Shown here piece by piece: positions 16,515 to 27,169 of a stretch of 64,000 nucleotides of DNA. The notes beneath the pieces are model-generated. The model was not told the origin of the DNA. It did no database searches and worked only from the letters and a program-made list of their open reading frames with translations. The stretch covers positions 1-64,000 of the forward strand of contig JAQTQE010000005.1 of NCBI GenBank assembly GCA_028712365.1, written 5' to 3'. How positions within the stretch are numbered: position 1 is the first letter of the stretch; the number at the start of each line of letters is the position of its first letter. The position numbers and the translations under genes were made by a program. This DNA is from a bacterium. Its GTDB lineage: Bacteria; CAYTYR01; UBA6262.

Positions 16515-17342
16515 CTATTTCTTAATCGTATTTAAAATCAGCACTTCTTCCAGCAATCCGGGATTGATCTCGGGGATAGCTATCCCCCCCTTAAAAAGTT
16601 TATCTTCTTCCTGAAAAGTGTCTGTTAATATTCCTACTTTCAAACCAGAAGGAAAAATACCGCCTTTACCACTGGTCACCAGGATATCCCCTGGTTTAAT
16701 ATCAGCTTCATTAAGGAAATAGCGCAGGCGCAAACTAAAATTATTTTCTCCCTTAGCCACGCTTTCATACCTGGTGCGCTCATTGATTACCCGCAGCTCG
16801 CTTTCCTGGTCTGTGATCAGCAATATACGGGCAGATCGTGGCTGGACCTCAACGACTCGTCCCACCAAACCGATCGAGCCGCGCTGGTAAGCTAACACTA
16901 CCATATTCTGAATAACATTATCTTCCCTGCCCTTATTCACCCAGATACTGGTATAACAGTTTTCCGGTTCTGAACCAATAACCCTGGCTAACTGGCCATA
17001 ATAAGCTGATTCATTTTTATAAGCCAGGAGAGCCTTGAGCCGTTCATTTTCAGTAAGCGCTTCACGGGATTGTTGGATTTGACTTTTTAAACGGTAATTT
17101 TCTTCCTGGAGGTTAAGGTTTTCTTCACGCAGATTGACGAGAGAGATTATGTTCTTGGTCAAGCGGCTATTATCCTGTAGCATCTCAAAGCTGATCTTTT
17201 GGCTGGGAGCGAGGAGATAATAGAAGAAGTTGCGTACAGATTGGACCTGTTGATTGAAAGGTGAACCGATAAGAGTCAGGCAAAAAACAACCAAAAATAT
17301 TAATACAATACTTTCTTTATATTTAATCCACCAGTAAGACAT
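16515..17342 (-). CDS. mreC: Rod shape-determining protein MreC
   Basis: NLREENLNLQEENYRLKSQ coiled coil; LARVIGSEPENCYTSIWVNKG. Confidence 0.88.
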   Translation of the reverse strand: MSYWWIKYKESIVLIFLVVFCLTLIGSPFNQQVQSVRNFFYYLLAPSQKISFEMLQDNSRLTKNIISLVNLREENLNLQEENYRLKSQIQQSREALTENERLKALLAYKNESAYYGQLARVIGSEPENCYTSIWVNKGREDNVIQNMVVLAYQRGSIGLVGRVVEVQPRSARILLITDQESELRVINERTRYESVAKGENNFSLRLRYFLNEADIKPGDILVTSGKGGIFPSGLKVGILTDTFQEEDKLFKGGIAIPEINPGLLEEVLILNTIKK

Positions 17343-17364
17343 GTCTTACCTTAAAATACGTTGA

Positions 17365-18390
17365 TTATTTGTCTGTATGTACTTTTGACAGGCGGTCGAG
17401 TTCTTCCAAGTATTTACCAGTGCCTTTAACGACACAAGTTAGAGGATCTTCTGCTACATGCACTGGCAAACCGGTTTCCTCGCTCATTAGTTTATCCAGG
17501 CCGCGCAATAACGAGCTGCCGCCAGCCAGGACAATACCTCTTTCAATAATATCCGCGGATAGTTCCGGCGGGGTCTGTTCCAATGTTGATTTAACCATTT
17601 CAATGATCATTCTCACTGTATCAGATAGCGCGCCACGGATCTCATCGCTTACTATTTCCACTGTTTCAGGAAGCCCGGTCTTCAGGCTTCTGCCCTTCAC
17701 TTCCATTGATTCTTCTTTTTCCTGCGGATAAATTGACCCGATCCTGATCTTAACTTCTTCGGCTGTCCGTTCACCGATGGTCAGGTTATATTTGCGCTTG
17801 ATATATTGCACAATAGCTTCGTCCATGGCATCGCCGGCTACCCTTAAAGAATTACTGATAACCATTCCGCCCAGGGAGATCACGGCAACTTCTGTTGTGC
17901 CGCCGCCGATGTCCACGATCATGCTGCCGGCAGCTTCATGTACCGGGATCTCAGCCCCGATTGCGGCAGCCATAGGTTCTTCGATCAGGAATACTTCGCG
18001 TGCACCAGCCTGCTCAGCTGCTTCCTTCACTGCTCTTTTTTCCACGCCAGTAATCCCGCTGGGAACTCCGATCACTACCCGCGGACGCACCAGGGTCCTG
18101 TCCTGCCGTACTTTGCGGATAAAGTGGCGTATCATTTCCTGGGTGATCTCAAAATCAGCGATAACCCCGTTACGCAGAGGCCTGATGGCGACTATATTAG
18201 CAGGAGTGCGTCCGATCATTTTCTTGGCGTCTTCTCCTACCGCGAGGACATAGTTGGTATTCTTATCAATGGCTACGACTGAAGGCTCGCGTAAAAGGAT
18301 ACCTTTGCCTTTAACGTATACCAGGGTGCTTGCCGTACCCAGGTCTATTCCCATATCACTGGCAAAAAGTCCTAAAAATCTTTTAAACAT
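17365..18390 (-). CDS. mreB: Rod shape-determining protein MreB
   Basis: [49 protein letters not shown]. Confidence 0.97.
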   Translation of the reverse strand: MFKRFLGLFASDMGIDLGTASTLVYVKGKGILLREPSVVAIDKNTNYVLAVGEDAKKMIGRTPANIVAIRPLRNGVIADFEITQEMIRHFIRKVRQDRTLVRPRVVIGVPSGITGVEKRAVKEAAEQAGAREVFLIEEPMAAAIGAEIPVHEAAGSMIVDIGGGTTEVAVISLGGMVISNSLRVAGDAMDEAIVQYIKRKYNLTIGERTAEEVKIRIGSIYPQEKEESMEVKGRSLKTGLPETVEIVSDEIRGALSDTVRMIIEMVKSTLEQTPPELSADIIERGIVLAGGSSLLRGLDKLMSEETGLPVHVAEDPLTCVVKGTGKYLEELDRLSKVHTDK

Positions 18391-18407
18391 ATATAACCCC
18401 TCTGTCG

Positions 18408-18758
18408 CTATACTAATTTAATGATCGTTTCGACAGCGCCATCACCTTGCCGTGGTCCTAAAAGATACATCCTGGTATAACCGCCTTTTCTTTCCTTATA
18501 GCGGGGAGCGATCACGTCAAATAATTTCTTATTGATCTTTTTATCCCGGATGACCTTGAAGGATTCCCGCCGGCTGGCTAGGGTTCCCTGCTTGGCCAAG
18601 GTAATCATTTTCTCGGCTACGCGCCGTAATTCCTTGGCTTTGGCAGTGGTAGTTTTAATTTGTTCATAATCGAAAAGGGACTTTACCAGGTTGTTTAAAA
18701 GGTTTTTCCGGTGCCCCATATTCCTGCCTAATTTTCTGCCTACTTTACCTTGTGCCAT
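18408..18758 (-). CDS. rplQ: 50S ribosomal protein L17
   Basis: [23 protein letters not shown]. Confidence 0.96.
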   Translation of the reverse strand: MAQGKVGRKLGRNMGHRKNLLNNLVKSLFDYEQIKTTTAKAKELRRVAEKMITLAKQGTLASRRESFKVIRDKKINKKLFDVIAPRYKERKGGYTRMYLLGPRQGDGAVETIIKLV

Positions 18759-18767
18759 GACTGTATG

Positions 18768-19757
18768 TTACTCCTTTTCCTGTGGAGGTAATTCCATACC
18801 CAACGAGAGTTCAAGCTCTTTGAGCTTTTTGCCGATCTCATTAAGCGATTTCTTGCCGAAATTTTTAACTTTAAGCAAATCCTGTTCGCGTTTTTGCACC
18901 AGATCACCGATACTCTTGATCTTGGCTACCCGCAGGCAGTTTTGCGCCCGGATAGAAAGTTCAATGATGTCCACGCTCTGGGCCAGCAAGTCGCGAAGTT
19001 TTTTGGTCTTCTCTTCTTCAGCGACTGCTGATTCTTCCACTTTTTCGCTCTTCGTCTCTTCTTCTTCGAAATTAATGAATATTTCCAGGGAATCCTTCAG
19101 GATCTTGGCGGTATAAGCCAAGGCGTCTTCCGGTGATACACTGCCGTCAGTCCAAATCTCCATGATAAGCCGATCATAGTCAGTCATTTGGCCGACACGG
19201 GCATTTTCCACTGTATAGTTCACCTTGAATACCGGAGTAAAGATCGAGTCGATAGGAATAAGGCCAATATCTTGGCCTTCTTTTTTATTTCTCTCAGCGA
19301 TGACATAGCCGCGTCCCTTATTCACTTCGATCATGATCTCAAGTTTAGCGCCGGGATTAAGAGTAGCTATTGGCTGGTCAGGATTAAGCACTTCCACATT
19401 AGAATTTACTTCGATCTGGCCGGCAGTGGCGACACCCTGCTTATTGGCGCGCAAATATATGGTTTCCGGCCCGTTGGTATACAATTTAAAACGAACTTTT
19501 TTCAAATTCAGAATGATCTCGGACACATCTTCTTTAATACCCGGAATACTGGAGAATTCGTGGAGCACGCCCTCGATCTTGATATTAGTAATAGCCGCGC
19601 CTTCCAGCGAATTCAGCAAGATCCGGCGCAAACTATTGCCGATGGTATGCCCATATCCGCGTTCAAACGGTTCAGCGATGAATTTACCGAAAGTGTCAGT
19701 AGCGGTCTTCTTATCCAGTTCCAACCTCTTCGGCATTACAATGGGACTTAACTTCAT
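18768..19757 (-). CDS. rpoA: DNA-directed RNA polymerase subunit alpha
   Basis: FIAEPFERGYGHTIGNSLRRILLNSLEGAAI; C-terminal helix-hairpin domain. Confidence 0.97.
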   Translation of the reverse strand: MKLSPIVMPKRLELDKKTATDTFGKFIAEPFERGYGHTIGNSLRRILLNSLEGAAITNIKIEGVLHEFSSIPGIKEDVSEIILNLKKVRFKLYTNGPETIYLRANKQGVATAGQIEVNSNVEVLNPDQPIATLNPGAKLEIMIEVNKGRGYVIAERNKKEGQDIGLIPIDSIFTPVFKVNYTVENARVGQMTDYDRLIMEIWTDGSVSPEDALAYTAKILKDSLEIFINFEEEETKSEKVEESAVAEEEKTKKLRDLLAQSVDIIELSIRAQNCLRVAKIKSIGDLVQKREQDLLKVKNFGKKSLNEIGKKLKELELSLGMELPPQEKE

Positions 19758-19791
19758 ATTTCCTCCTATTTCTGTAAACAGAACTCTTTAA

Positions 19792-20421
19792 TTATTTCGA
19801 ATACAATTCAACGATCAATTGTTCATTGACCGGGTAAGACAACTCACTGCGATCCGGCAGCTTGGTGATACTGCCAACCAGGGAATCTTTATTTAGTTCC
19901 AGCCAGGAAGGTAATCCTCTCTCTGCCGCTACCTTCTGCCCTTCCTGTACCGCGCTATTGCCTTTTCTTTTCTCGCTAACCGTAACCTTATCGCCAACTT
20001 TAACAATATATGACGGGATATCAACTTTCTTGCTGTTGACCAATACACCACCGTGAGCGACTAACTGCCTGGCACCTGTCCGGGAAGTAGAGAAACCCAG
20101 ACGGTAAGCCACATTGTCCAGCCGCATTTCAAGCAACCGCAACAGGTTCTCACCAGTCAGACCCTTTTTCTGGTCAGCCTTCTCGAAATAGAGACGGAAT
20201 TGTTTTTCCATCAATCCGGAGATCCTGCGGGCTTTTTGTTTTTCTCTTAATTGGGTTTTATAATCAGACATACCGAACGAACGTCTTTTTCCCTGCTGTC
20301 CCGGAGGGGTAGCTTTCTTATCCACTGCGCATTTAGCCGAATAACAGCGGGTCCCCTTCAAAAATAATTTTACTCCTTCAGCACGGCACAACCTGCAAAC
20401 TGCACCAATAACTCTGGCCAC
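19792..20421 (-). CDS. rpsD: 30S ribosomal protein S4 (Cys-rich N-terminus)
   Basis: CRLCRAEGVKLFLKGTRCYSAKCAVDKK; RLDNVAYRLGFSTSRTGARQLVAHGG. Confidence 0.96.
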   Translation of the reverse strand: MARVIGAVCRLCRAEGVKLFLKGTRCYSAKCAVDKKATPPGQQGKRRSFGMSDYKTQLREKQKARRISGLMEKQFRLYFEKADQKKGLTGENLLRLLEMRLDNVAYRLGFSTSRTGARQLVAHGGVLVNSKKVDIPSYIVKVGDKVTVSEKRKGNSAVQEGQKVAAERGLPSWLELNKDSLVGSITKLPDRSELSYPVNEQLIVELYSK

Positions 20422-20479
20422 AAACTCCTCCTCTTTTACTTATCAACTTATAATTCTTATCAACGTACTTAATTGTATT

Positions 20480-20914
20480 TTATACTCTTCTTTGTTTCGG
20501 CGGACGACAACCATTATGCGGGATTGGAGTAACGTCCTTGATCATATTCACTTCCAAGCCGGCTGCCTGTAAAGCGCGGATAGCTGTTTCCCGTCCTGAG
20601 CCGGGGCCTTTTACTAAAACCGTGACTTCTCTCATGCCTTGTTCCACTGCTTTTTTCGCTGCTGCTTCCGCCGCCATCTGGGCTGCGTACGGCGTTCCTT
20701 TACGGGAGCCCTTAAAGCCCTGCGATCCGGTAGAGCACCAGGCGACCACATCACCTTTCATGTCGGTAATACTGATGATGGTATTATTGAAAGTCGCTTT
20801 GATATGCGCGACCCCTGAAGCTACATTTTTCAGTATTTTCTTCTTCTTTACTACTGGTTTACCTGAACCTGGCGCTTTTTTGTCTTCTTTTTTTGGTAGC
20901 TGTTGATCAGTCAT
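20480..20914 (-). CDS. rpsK: 30S ribosomal protein S11
   Basis: [36 protein letters not shown]. Confidence 0.96.
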   Translation of the reverse strand: MTDQQLPKKEDKKAPGSGKPVVKKKKILKNVASGVAHIKATFNNTIISITDMKGDVVAWCSTGSQGFKGSRKGTPYAAQMAAEAAAKKAVEQGMREVTVLVKGPGSGRETAIRALQAAGLEVNMIKDVTPIPHNGCRPPKQRRV

Positions 20915-20919
20915 TATAC

Positions 20920-21321
20920 TTATGCTCCTTTAGCGGCTGACTTAGATTCTTCTTTTACTTTGACCGCGCCGACAGTTTTACGCATACCGCGTCTAGTACG
21001 GGCATTGGTTTTGGTGCGCTGTCCGCGTGTCGGCAAGTTTCTTTTATGCCGGTGCCCGCGATACGCCCCGATCTCTACCAACCGTTTGATATTATTGGCT
21101 ACATCCCGGCGCAATGTTCCTTCCACTTTGTAATCACGCTGGATGATGGTTTTGAGCCGATTAATTTCCTCTTCTGTCAGGTTCTTTACCCTAGTGTCAG
21201 GATTGATCTCGGCTTCAGCCAGGATCTTCTTGGAAAGAGCCAAACCGATACCATAGAGATAACCGAGCGCTACTTCTATTCTCTTATCTTTGGGTAAGTC
21301 TACTCCGATAATTCTCGCCAT
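20920..21321 (-). CDS. rpsM: 30S ribosomal protein S13
   Basis: [51 protein letters not shown]. Confidence 0.96.
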   Translation of the reverse strand: MARIIGVDLPKDKRIEVALGYLYGIGLALSKKILAEAEINPDTRVKNLTEEEINRLKTIIQRDYKVEGTLRRDVANNIKRLVEIGAYRGHRHKRNLPTRGQRTKTNARTRRGMRKTVGAVKVKEESKSAAKGA

Positions 21322-21345
21322 CTAGATTTCTCCTCCTAAATTAGT

Positions 21346-21459
21346 CTAGCCTTGTCTTTGGTTATGCCGGGGATTGGTGCAAACTACCCTGACAATACGT
21401 TTTCTCCTGACAATTTTACATTTTTTGCAAATAGGTTTAACCGAAGCGCGAACTTTCAT
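21346..21459 (-). CDS. rpmJ: 50S ribosomal protein L36
   Basis: Below ORF-track length cutoff; read directly: [37 protein letters not shown]. Confidence 0.95.
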   Translation of the reverse strand: MKVRASVKPICKKCKIVRRKRIVRVVCTNPRHNQRQG

Positions 21460-21477
21460 TGGCACATCCTCCCGAAA

Positions 21478-21512
21478 TACAAATTCTAAACTTGAATATT
21501 TAAATTCTAAAC
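21478..21512. repeat. ATTCTAAAC word array between rpmJ and infA
   Basis: tacaaattctaaacttgaatatttaaattctaaac. Confidence 0.5.
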
Positions 21513-21522
21513 GCTACCGTTC

Positions 21523-21747
21523 CTACTTTACCCGGAAAATGATCCGGCCACGGGACAGGTCATACGGTGAAAGCTGGACCTTTACTTTGTCACCAGGCAG
21601 GATCCTGATAAAGTTCATGCGCATCTTACCTGAAATATGCGCTAGGATCTTGTGTCCATTTTCTAACTCTACCCTGAACATAGCATTGGGCAGAGCTTCC
21701 AGGATCTTACCTTCAACTTCTATGGCATCTTCTTTAGGCACAAACAA
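21523..21747 (-). CDS. infA: Translation initiation factor IF-1
   Basis: [46 protein letters not shown]. Confidence 0.95.
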   Translation of the reverse strand: MFVPKEDAIEVEGKILEALPNAMFRVELENGHKILAHISGKMRMNFIRILPGDKVKVQLSPYDLSRGRIIFRVK

Positions 21748-21762
21748 CCTCTCGGAACTGCA

Positions 21763-21846
21763 GTTTTGAATTATAAGTTTTGAATTTTGAATTATGGTGA
21801 GATTCTCTACATAAACTTAAAACTCAACACTCAAAACTTAAAATTG
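21763..21846. repeat. Inverted pair of AAAACTTAAAAT-type word arrays between infA and map
   Basis: Left ttttgaattataagttttgaattttgaattatgg; right acttaaaactcaacactcaaaacttaaaattg. Confidence 0.6.
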
Positions 21847-21850
21847 CTTT

Positions 21851-22597
21851 TTAGATCTTGGTCAAGATCTCCGGCCCATTGGCCGTGATCGCTATCGTAT
21901 GTTCAAAGTGCGCGCTCAGTTTACGATCCTTGGTCACCACAGTCCAATCATCATCAAGCACTTCCACTTCATATGTGCCAGCATTCACCATTGGCTCTAT
22001 CGCCAGGGTCATGCCTTCTTTCAGCATTGGGCCACAGCCAGCTGGACCGTAATTAGGTACTTGCGGATCTTCATGCATTTGGCGGCCGATACCATGCCCG
22101 ACATATTGCTCAACGATGGAAAATCCATTGCTCTCGGCATACTCTTGGACAGCGTGGGAAATATCTCCCAAATGATTGCTTGGCCTGGCCTGGGCAATGC
22201 CTTGATACAGGCTTTGCTCGGTCACGCTTAAAAGCTTCTGCGCTTCAGCAGTGATTTTACCCACTCCGGCTGAAAACGCCATATCGCCAATAAAACCGCC
22301 AAAAACAACACCAGCGTCAATACTGACTATATCGCCTTCCTGCAAAACCCGGCCACCGGGAATGCCATGGACCACCTCTTCATTGATGGAAACACAAATG
22401 CTCTTAGGATACCCGCGATATCCCAAGAAAGCCGCGATGGCTTTTCTCTTTTTTATAAAACTCACCGCTATATCATCAAGCGACAGAGTCGTAATCCCAG
22501 GTTTTATTTTTTCCTTTAAAAGAGCGCATAGCTCGGCAGTGGCCCGACCGGCTTCCCGCATTAATTTTATCTCTTCGGGAGATTTCAAGATTATCAT
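21851..22597 (-). CDS. map: Methionine aminopeptidase type I
   Basis: SICVSINEEVVHGIPGGRVLQEGDIVSIDAGV; YVGHGIGRQMHEDPQVPNYG. Confidence 0.96.
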   Translation of the reverse strand: MIILKSPEEIKLMREAGRATAELCALLKEKIKPGITTLSLDDIAVSFIKKRKAIAAFLGYRGYPKSICVSINEEVVHGIPGGRVLQEGDIVSIDAGVVFGGFIGDMAFSAGVGKITAEAQKLLSVTEQSLYQGIAQARPSNHLGDISHAVQEYAESNGFSIVEQYVGHGIGRQMHEDPQVPNYGPAGCGPMLKEGMTLAIEPMVNAGTYEVEVLDDDWTVVTKDRKLSAHFEHTIAITANGPEILTKI

Positions 22598-22598
22598 A

Positions 22599-23159
22599 TC
22601 ACTTCTTAATGGCGTCCAGGATATTCCTGATCAAAGCAAAAATCTGGTCGATCGATCCGATGCCATTAACCTTCTGTAAGAGCATTTTTTCTTTATAGAA
22701 ATCAAGGACCGGTCTGGTTGTTGATTCATAAACTTTCAGCCTATTCTTGATTGTCTTTTCATTGTCATCAGCACGGCCGCGTTTGGATAAACGCGTCACT
22801 AATTCCTGCTCATCTACTTCTATATATAACACGGTATCGAGCTTCAAACCGCGTTGTTTGAGTATTTGTTCCAGATCCTGCGCCTGCCTGGTAGTCCGGG
22901 GATATCCGTCAAGGATAAAACCTTCCCGGCAATCAGGCTTGGTCAGCCGTTCAGCAACGATCTCTTTCAATAGGTCGTCAGATACCAGTTCCCCGCGACT
23001 CATTACTTCTTTAATTTTCAAAGCCAAGGGAGATGTACTGGCTGCTGTTTCCCGTAAAATATCTCCGGTGGAGATCTGCGGTATATGATATTGGTTGACG
23101 ATCTTCTCAGCTTGCGTTCCTTTACCGGCTCCGGGTCCTCCGAATAAGATGATCCGCAT
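22599..23159 (-). CDS. adk: Adenylate kinase
   Basis: MRIILFGGPGAGKGTQAEKI; GFILDGYPRTTRQA. Confidence 0.96.
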   Translation of the reverse strand: MRIILFGGPGAGKGTQAEKIVNQYHIPQISTGDILRETAASTSPLALKIKEVMSRGELVSDDLLKEIVAERLTKPDCREGFILDGYPRTTRQAQDLEQILKQRGLKLDTVLYIEVDEQELVTRLSKRGRADDNEKTIKNRLKVYESTTRPVLDFYKEKMLLQKVNGIGSIDQIFALIRNILDAIKK

Positions 23160-24478
23160 TACTGCATTCTTCCTTTAAGATGAGCCTTTCTCATGAATCC
23201 TTCATAATGGCGCATCAGGAGATGTGATTCTACCTGACCCATGGTATCCAAAGCCACCCCAACCACGATCAAGACCGAAGTACCGCTTAAAATCCTGGAC
23301 CAGAATTCAGCATGCAAACCGGCAAAAATATAATCCGGTACAATGGCGATAAACACTACAAAAACCGCACCGATTAAAGTGATTCTAGTCAAGACTTTGT
23401 CAATATACTCGCTCGTTGGCGGACCCGGCCTGATACCCGGGATGAAACCACCCTGCTTTTTCATATTGTCCGCCAGGTCACTGGGATTAAAGGTGATCGC
23501 GGTATAGAAATAACAAAAGAAGATAATCAATAGCGCATATACTGCGTTATAAACAAACCCGCCGCGGGTGAACCATTCGGTGACGTGTTTGAAGAACTCA
23601 TTATTGGGGAAAAATTGCCCGATCGTCGCCGGGAACATCATAATACTGACGGCAAAAATAACGGCGATAACGCCAGACTGGTCAACCCGTAAAGGCAGAT
23701 AACTGGACTGACCGCCATACATCCTGCGCCCAACAATGCGTTTGGCATATTGCACTGGGATCTTACGCTGGGCTTGCTGGATAAAGGTTACAAAACCGAT
23801 CAATATAACAATGACCGCTATAAGCGCTACAACTGTTAATAAGCTCATTTCCCCGCTCTTAAACAGCTGCCAGGTATCAAAAATAACTGCCGGGATACGA
23901 TCAATAATACCGGCAAAGATCAGGATCGATATGCCATTGCCAATACCGCGCTCCGTGATCTGTTCACCAAGCCACATGATAAATACCGTGCCTGTGGTCA
24001 GAGTGAGCACAGTCAATAATTGGAATCCTAATCCAGGATTTTTAACTACGCTCATGCCACCTACTTTCATGCTTTGCATCCAGAAAGTCAAGCCATAGGA
24101 TTGGACTGCAGCTAATACCAAAGTGCCTATTCTGGTATATTGGTTGAGTTTTTTACGACCGCTAGCGCCTTCCTTGGCTAATTGTTCCAGGAACGGAACT
24201 ACTGTCTGTAATAAGGACATAATAATAGAAGCATTGATATAGGGCATAATACCCATGGAGAAAATAGATAACTTGCTTAATGCGCCGCCGCTGAACAGAT
24301 CAAAAAATCCGATCAAGGTCCCTTTCTGGCTTTCAAAAAAAGCCTTTAAGGCGCTGGCATCAACTCCCGGAGTAGGTATGAAAGCACCGATCCGATAGAC
24401 AATGACTATACCAAGAGTAAATAGAATTTTCTTTCTTAAATCAGGAATTCTGAAAATATCTCCAAATCCTTTAAGCAA
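23159..24478 (-). CDS. secY: Preprotein translocase subunit SecY
   Basis: YRIGAFIPTPGVD; FSGGALSKLSIFSMGIMPYINASIIMSLL. Confidence 0.96.
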   Translation of the reverse strand: MLKGFGDIFRIPDLRKKILFTLGIVIVYRIGAFIPTPGVDASALKAFFESQKGTLIGFFDLFSGGALSKLSIFSMGIMPYINASIIMSLLQTVVPFLEQLAKEGASGRKKLNQYTRIGTLVLAAVQSYGLTFWMQSMKVGGMSVVKNPGLGFQLLTVLTLTTGTVFIMWLGEQITERGIGNGISILIFAGIIDRIPAVIFDTWQLFKSGEMSLLTVVALIAVIVILIGFVTFIQQAQRKIPVQYAKRIVGRRMYGGQSSYLPLRVDQSGVIAVIFAVSIMMFPATIGQFFPNNEFFKHVTEWFTRGGFVYNAVYALLIIFFCYFYTAITFNPSDLADNMKKQGGFIPGIRPGPPTSEYIDKVLTRITLIGAVFVVFIAIVPDYIFAGLHAEFWSRILSGTSVLIVVGVALDTMGQVESHLLMRHYEGFMRKAHLKGRMQ

Positions 24479-24527
24479 TTTCAGCTCCTTATATATTTTG
24501 TGTTGTTGCTTTTTCTATCAACTTATC

Positions 24528-24557
24528 TCCGCCAAAGGCGGATCAGCCTCTGGCTGA
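24528..24557. repeat. Two tandem 15-bp palindromes between secY and rplO
   Basis: TCCGCCAAAGGCGGA directly followed by TCAGCCTCTGGCTGA. Confidence 0.8.
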
Positions 24558-24569
24558 AACTATTAACTA

Positions 24570-25016
24570 TTACTTTATTATTTCAACCTTGCCGCCAGCT
24601 TTTTCGATCATTTCCTTAGCTTTAGCGCTGCACGCGTTCACCTTAACTGTCAGGTTCTTTTTGATCTCACCGCGCCCGAGCAACTTAACACCATCCAACA
24701 GAGCATCAATGATCTTTTTATCTAATAATATCTGGGGATTAACTTCGGTATTGGCCTGGAAATTATTTTCCAGCTGATCCAAATTAATTACCGCAAAATT
24801 ATTTTTAGTCCGGCTGTTAAAACCGCGTTTCGGCAAGCGTCTGGCTAAAGGCATCTGTCCGCCTTCAAACCCCGGCTTTACACCGCCGCCAGAACGTGAG
24901 TTCTGCCCTTTGTTACCACGGCAAGCTGTATGCCCGTGCCCGGAACCATGTCCGCGGCCAACGATCTTTCTTCTTTTGGTAGCGCCTTTTGCTGGTCTCA
25001 AATCAGTCAATTGCAT
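24570..25016 (-). CDS. rplO: 50S ribosomal protein L15
   Basis: KRRKIVGRGHGSGHGHTACRGNKGQNSRSGGGVKPGFEGGQMPL. Confidence 0.96.
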   Translation of the reverse strand: MQLTDLRPAKGATKRRKIVGRGHGSGHGHTACRGNKGQNSRSGGGVKPGFEGGQMPLARRLPKRGFNSRTKNNFAVINLDQLENNFQANTEVNPQILLDKKIIDALLDGVKLLGRGEIKKNLTVKVNACSAKAKEMIEKAGGKVEIIK

Positions 25017-25030
25017 TGGTCAGTACTCCT

Positions 25031-25073
25031 TGTTTAATACAAACTCTAAATTCGAATGTCGAAATTCTAAACA
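25031..25073. repeat. ATTCTAAAC/AAATTCGAAT word array between rplO and rpsE, includes rpsE stop
   Basis: tgtttaatacaaactctaaattcgaatgtcgaaattctaaac. Confidence 0.55.
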
Positions 25074-25579
25074 GTGGTATTCTTCATTTCCTGCGTCGCT
25101 CTTTCATCTGCTATGCTCACATTGAGATTCTCGGTCCGCATTTGAGCCAATCCGTCAAAGGTAGCATAAACAACATTATACGGATTCTTGGAACCTAATG
25201 ATTTAGTCAATACATTCTTAGCGCCAGCCAGTTCCAGCACTATTCTTACCCCGCCGCCGGCGATCACACCGGTACCAGGGCACGCTGGTTTCATCAGCAC
25301 ATTAGCACTGCCAAAATGACCGTTTACTTCGTGTGGCAATGTTCCTTCCTTCAAAGTCACTTTGATCAAATTCTTTTTAGCGTTAGTCACACCTTTTTGA
25401 ATGGCATCCTGCACTTCTTTAGCTTTGCCGGTACCGACACCGACATGCCCCTTTTCATCGCCAACCACTACTAGAGCGGCAAAAGAAAACCGTTTTCCGC
25501 CTTTAACCACTTTAGCTACGCGGGCGACATTTACTACTTTGTCTTTTAATTCTAATCCATCTGGGCTAATCCTTGCCAA
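25067..25579 (-). CDS. rpsE: 30S ribosomal protein S5
   Basis: [39 protein letters not shown]. Confidence 0.96.
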   Translation of the reverse strand: MARISPDGLELKDKVVNVARVAKVVKGGKRFSFAALVVVGDEKGHVGVGTGKAKEVQDAIQKGVTNAKKNLIKVTLKEGTLPHEVNGHFGSANVLMKPACPGTGVIAGGGVRIVLELAGAKNVLTKSLGSKNPYNVVYATFDGLAQMRTENLNVSIADERATQEMKNTTV

Positions 25580-25606
25580 GTTCCCCTCCTATTACTTTAA
25601 TCCTTG

Positions 25607-25621
25607 TCCGCCTTAGGCGGA
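25607..25621. repeat. Short palindrome TCCGCCTTAGGCGGA between rpsE and rplR
   Basis: Palindromic arms TCCGCC/GGCGGA. Confidence 0.8.
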
Positions 25622-25638
25622 TGTGTAATCTATTTTAT

Positions 25639-26004
25639 CTAGAATTTTAATCCTTTTTCCCTGGCGCTATCCGCCAACACTTTGACCCGTCCGTGATAAA
25701 GATTACCACCCCGGTCAAAAACTACTTTACTGATCCCCGCGGCCAATGCTTTGTCCGCGATCAGGCTGCCCACGGTTTTAGCTGCCGCAATGGTCCCGGC
25801 TTTTACTTTCTTATCTTTGAACTCAGGGACTACTGTGCTGGCCGAAACCAGGGTCTTGCCTGCCAGGTCATTAATGATCTGGGCATAGATGTGTTTCGAA
25901 CTTTTATAGACGCACAATCTGGGCCGTTCAGCAGTACCCTGGATCTTGCTGCGAACTCTTTCCTTGCGCAATTGTAATTTTACTGTTTTCTTGGCTGTTT
26001 TCAT
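25639..26004 (-). CDS. rplR: 50S ribosomal protein L18
   Basis: [50 protein letters not shown]. Confidence 0.95.
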   Translation of the reverse strand: MKTAKKTVKLQLRKERVRSKIQGTAERPRLCVYKSSKHIYAQIINDLAGKTLVSASTVVPEFKDKKVKAGTIAAAKTVGSLIADKALAAGISKVVFDRGGNLYHGRVKVLADSAREKGLKF

Positions 26005-26573
26005 TACTTCGCTCCTCCGCCTGATGCTGCACCAGCTGCTACTCCGGTTTTGCCGACTTTCTTGCGCACATATTCATTCAAATAACGGATACCGGTGCCT
26101 TTGTATGGTTCAGGAATTCTTTGGGCCCTGATCTTATTGGCAAATTCGCCTATTTTATAACGGTCAGAACCGCTGACTGAAATTTTAGTGTTTTCTTCAA
26201 CTATCACTTTCACGCCCTCCGGTATTTCTAATACGCAAGGGTGTGTAAAACCAAGTTGCAAATTAAGTTTTGTCCCCTGAACCTGCGCTTTAAAACCAAT
26301 ACCCCGTATTTCCAGGTTTTTGGAAAAAGCTTTTATCACGCCGTTGACCAGATTATTGATCAGCGCTCTGGTCAGGCCATACATTGGTTTCTTGTCGTTG
26401 GTCAGGTTCTCACAGATCACTGAAATTGTTTCCCCGTCAAGTTTCGCGCTCATCCAATCAGGAATATTATGCTTTAATGTTCCCAATGGACCGGTTGCTT
26501 CGACTATCTGGCCGTTAACAGTGACCTTAACTCCTTTTGGAATATTTATGATTTTTTTCCCTACTCTAGACAC
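26004..26573 (-). CDS. rplF: 50S ribosomal protein L6
   Basis: GTG start ([21 protein letters not shown]) preceded by [36 protein letters not shown]. Confidence 0.93.
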   Translation of the reverse strand: MSRVGKKIINIPKGVKVTVNGQIVEATGPLGTLKHNIPDWMSAKLDGETISVICENLTNDKKPMYGLTRALINNLVNGVIKAFSKNLEIRGIGFKAQVQGTKLNLQLGFTHPCVLEIPEGVKVIVEENTKISVSGSDRYKIGEFANKIRAQRIPEPYKGTGIRYLNEYVRKKVGKTGVAAGAASGGGAK

Positions 26574-26588
26574 ACTTTTCCTCCTCTT

Positions 26589-26752
26589 GAAAACAAATCC
26601 CAAATTCTAATTTCGAAATTATAAACAAATTCAAATATTTAAGATCTAAACAACATTTCTTTGGAACATTCTAATTTTAGTCATTCGCTATTGTTTCGCC
26701 TGCCTGCCGGTAGGCAGGGATTTAGAAATTAGAGCTTAGTATTTGTATTACC
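26589..26752. repeat. Large composite word array / inverted pair with embedded palindrome between rplF and rpsH
   Basis: Left acaaatcccaaattctaatttcgaaattataaac; right arm reverse complement ACAAATACTAAGCTCTAATTTCTAAATCCC; palindrome CCTGCCTGCCGGTAGGCAGG at 26699-26718. Confidence 0.65.
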
Positions 26753-27146
26753 AGACGTAACAAATCACTTCTCCGCCTATTTTCGCCAGGCGCGCTTCCT
26801 TATCCGTCATCAGCCCCTTGTTGGTGCTAACTACGGCAGTACCTAAACCAGCCAGGATCCTTGGCAATTCGGTCGTGCCTTTATAAGCACGCCGCCCGGA
26901 GCGGCTGACTTTTTTGATACCGGTAATCACGCTTTTCTTATCTGGTGTATATTTTAAATATACCCGCAAAATTCCCTGTTTGCGGTCCTCGATCACCTTA
27001 CAATTGGCGATATAGCCCTCATTCTTCAAGACGCGAGCGATCTCCGCTTTGAGCTTGGAAGCGGGAATATCCACTTTTTCTTTTTTAGTCTTACTCGCAT
27101 TACTAATGCGATTAATCATATCACTGATAGGATCAGTTATGGTCAT
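26748..27146 (-). CDS. rpsH: 30S ribosomal protein S8
   Basis: MTITDPISDMINRISNASKTKKEKVDIPASKLKAEIARVL; ORF-track start (27287) overruns into rpsN. Confidence 0.94.
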   Translation of the reverse strand: MTITDPISDMINRISNASKTKKEKVDIPASKLKAEIARVLKNEGYIANCKVIEDRKQGILRVYLKYTPDKKSVITGIKKVSRSGRRAYKGTTELPRILAGLGTAVVSTNKGLMTDKEARLAKIGGEVICYVW

Positions 27147-27169
27147 GCAACATTCTCCTTTATAATAAT

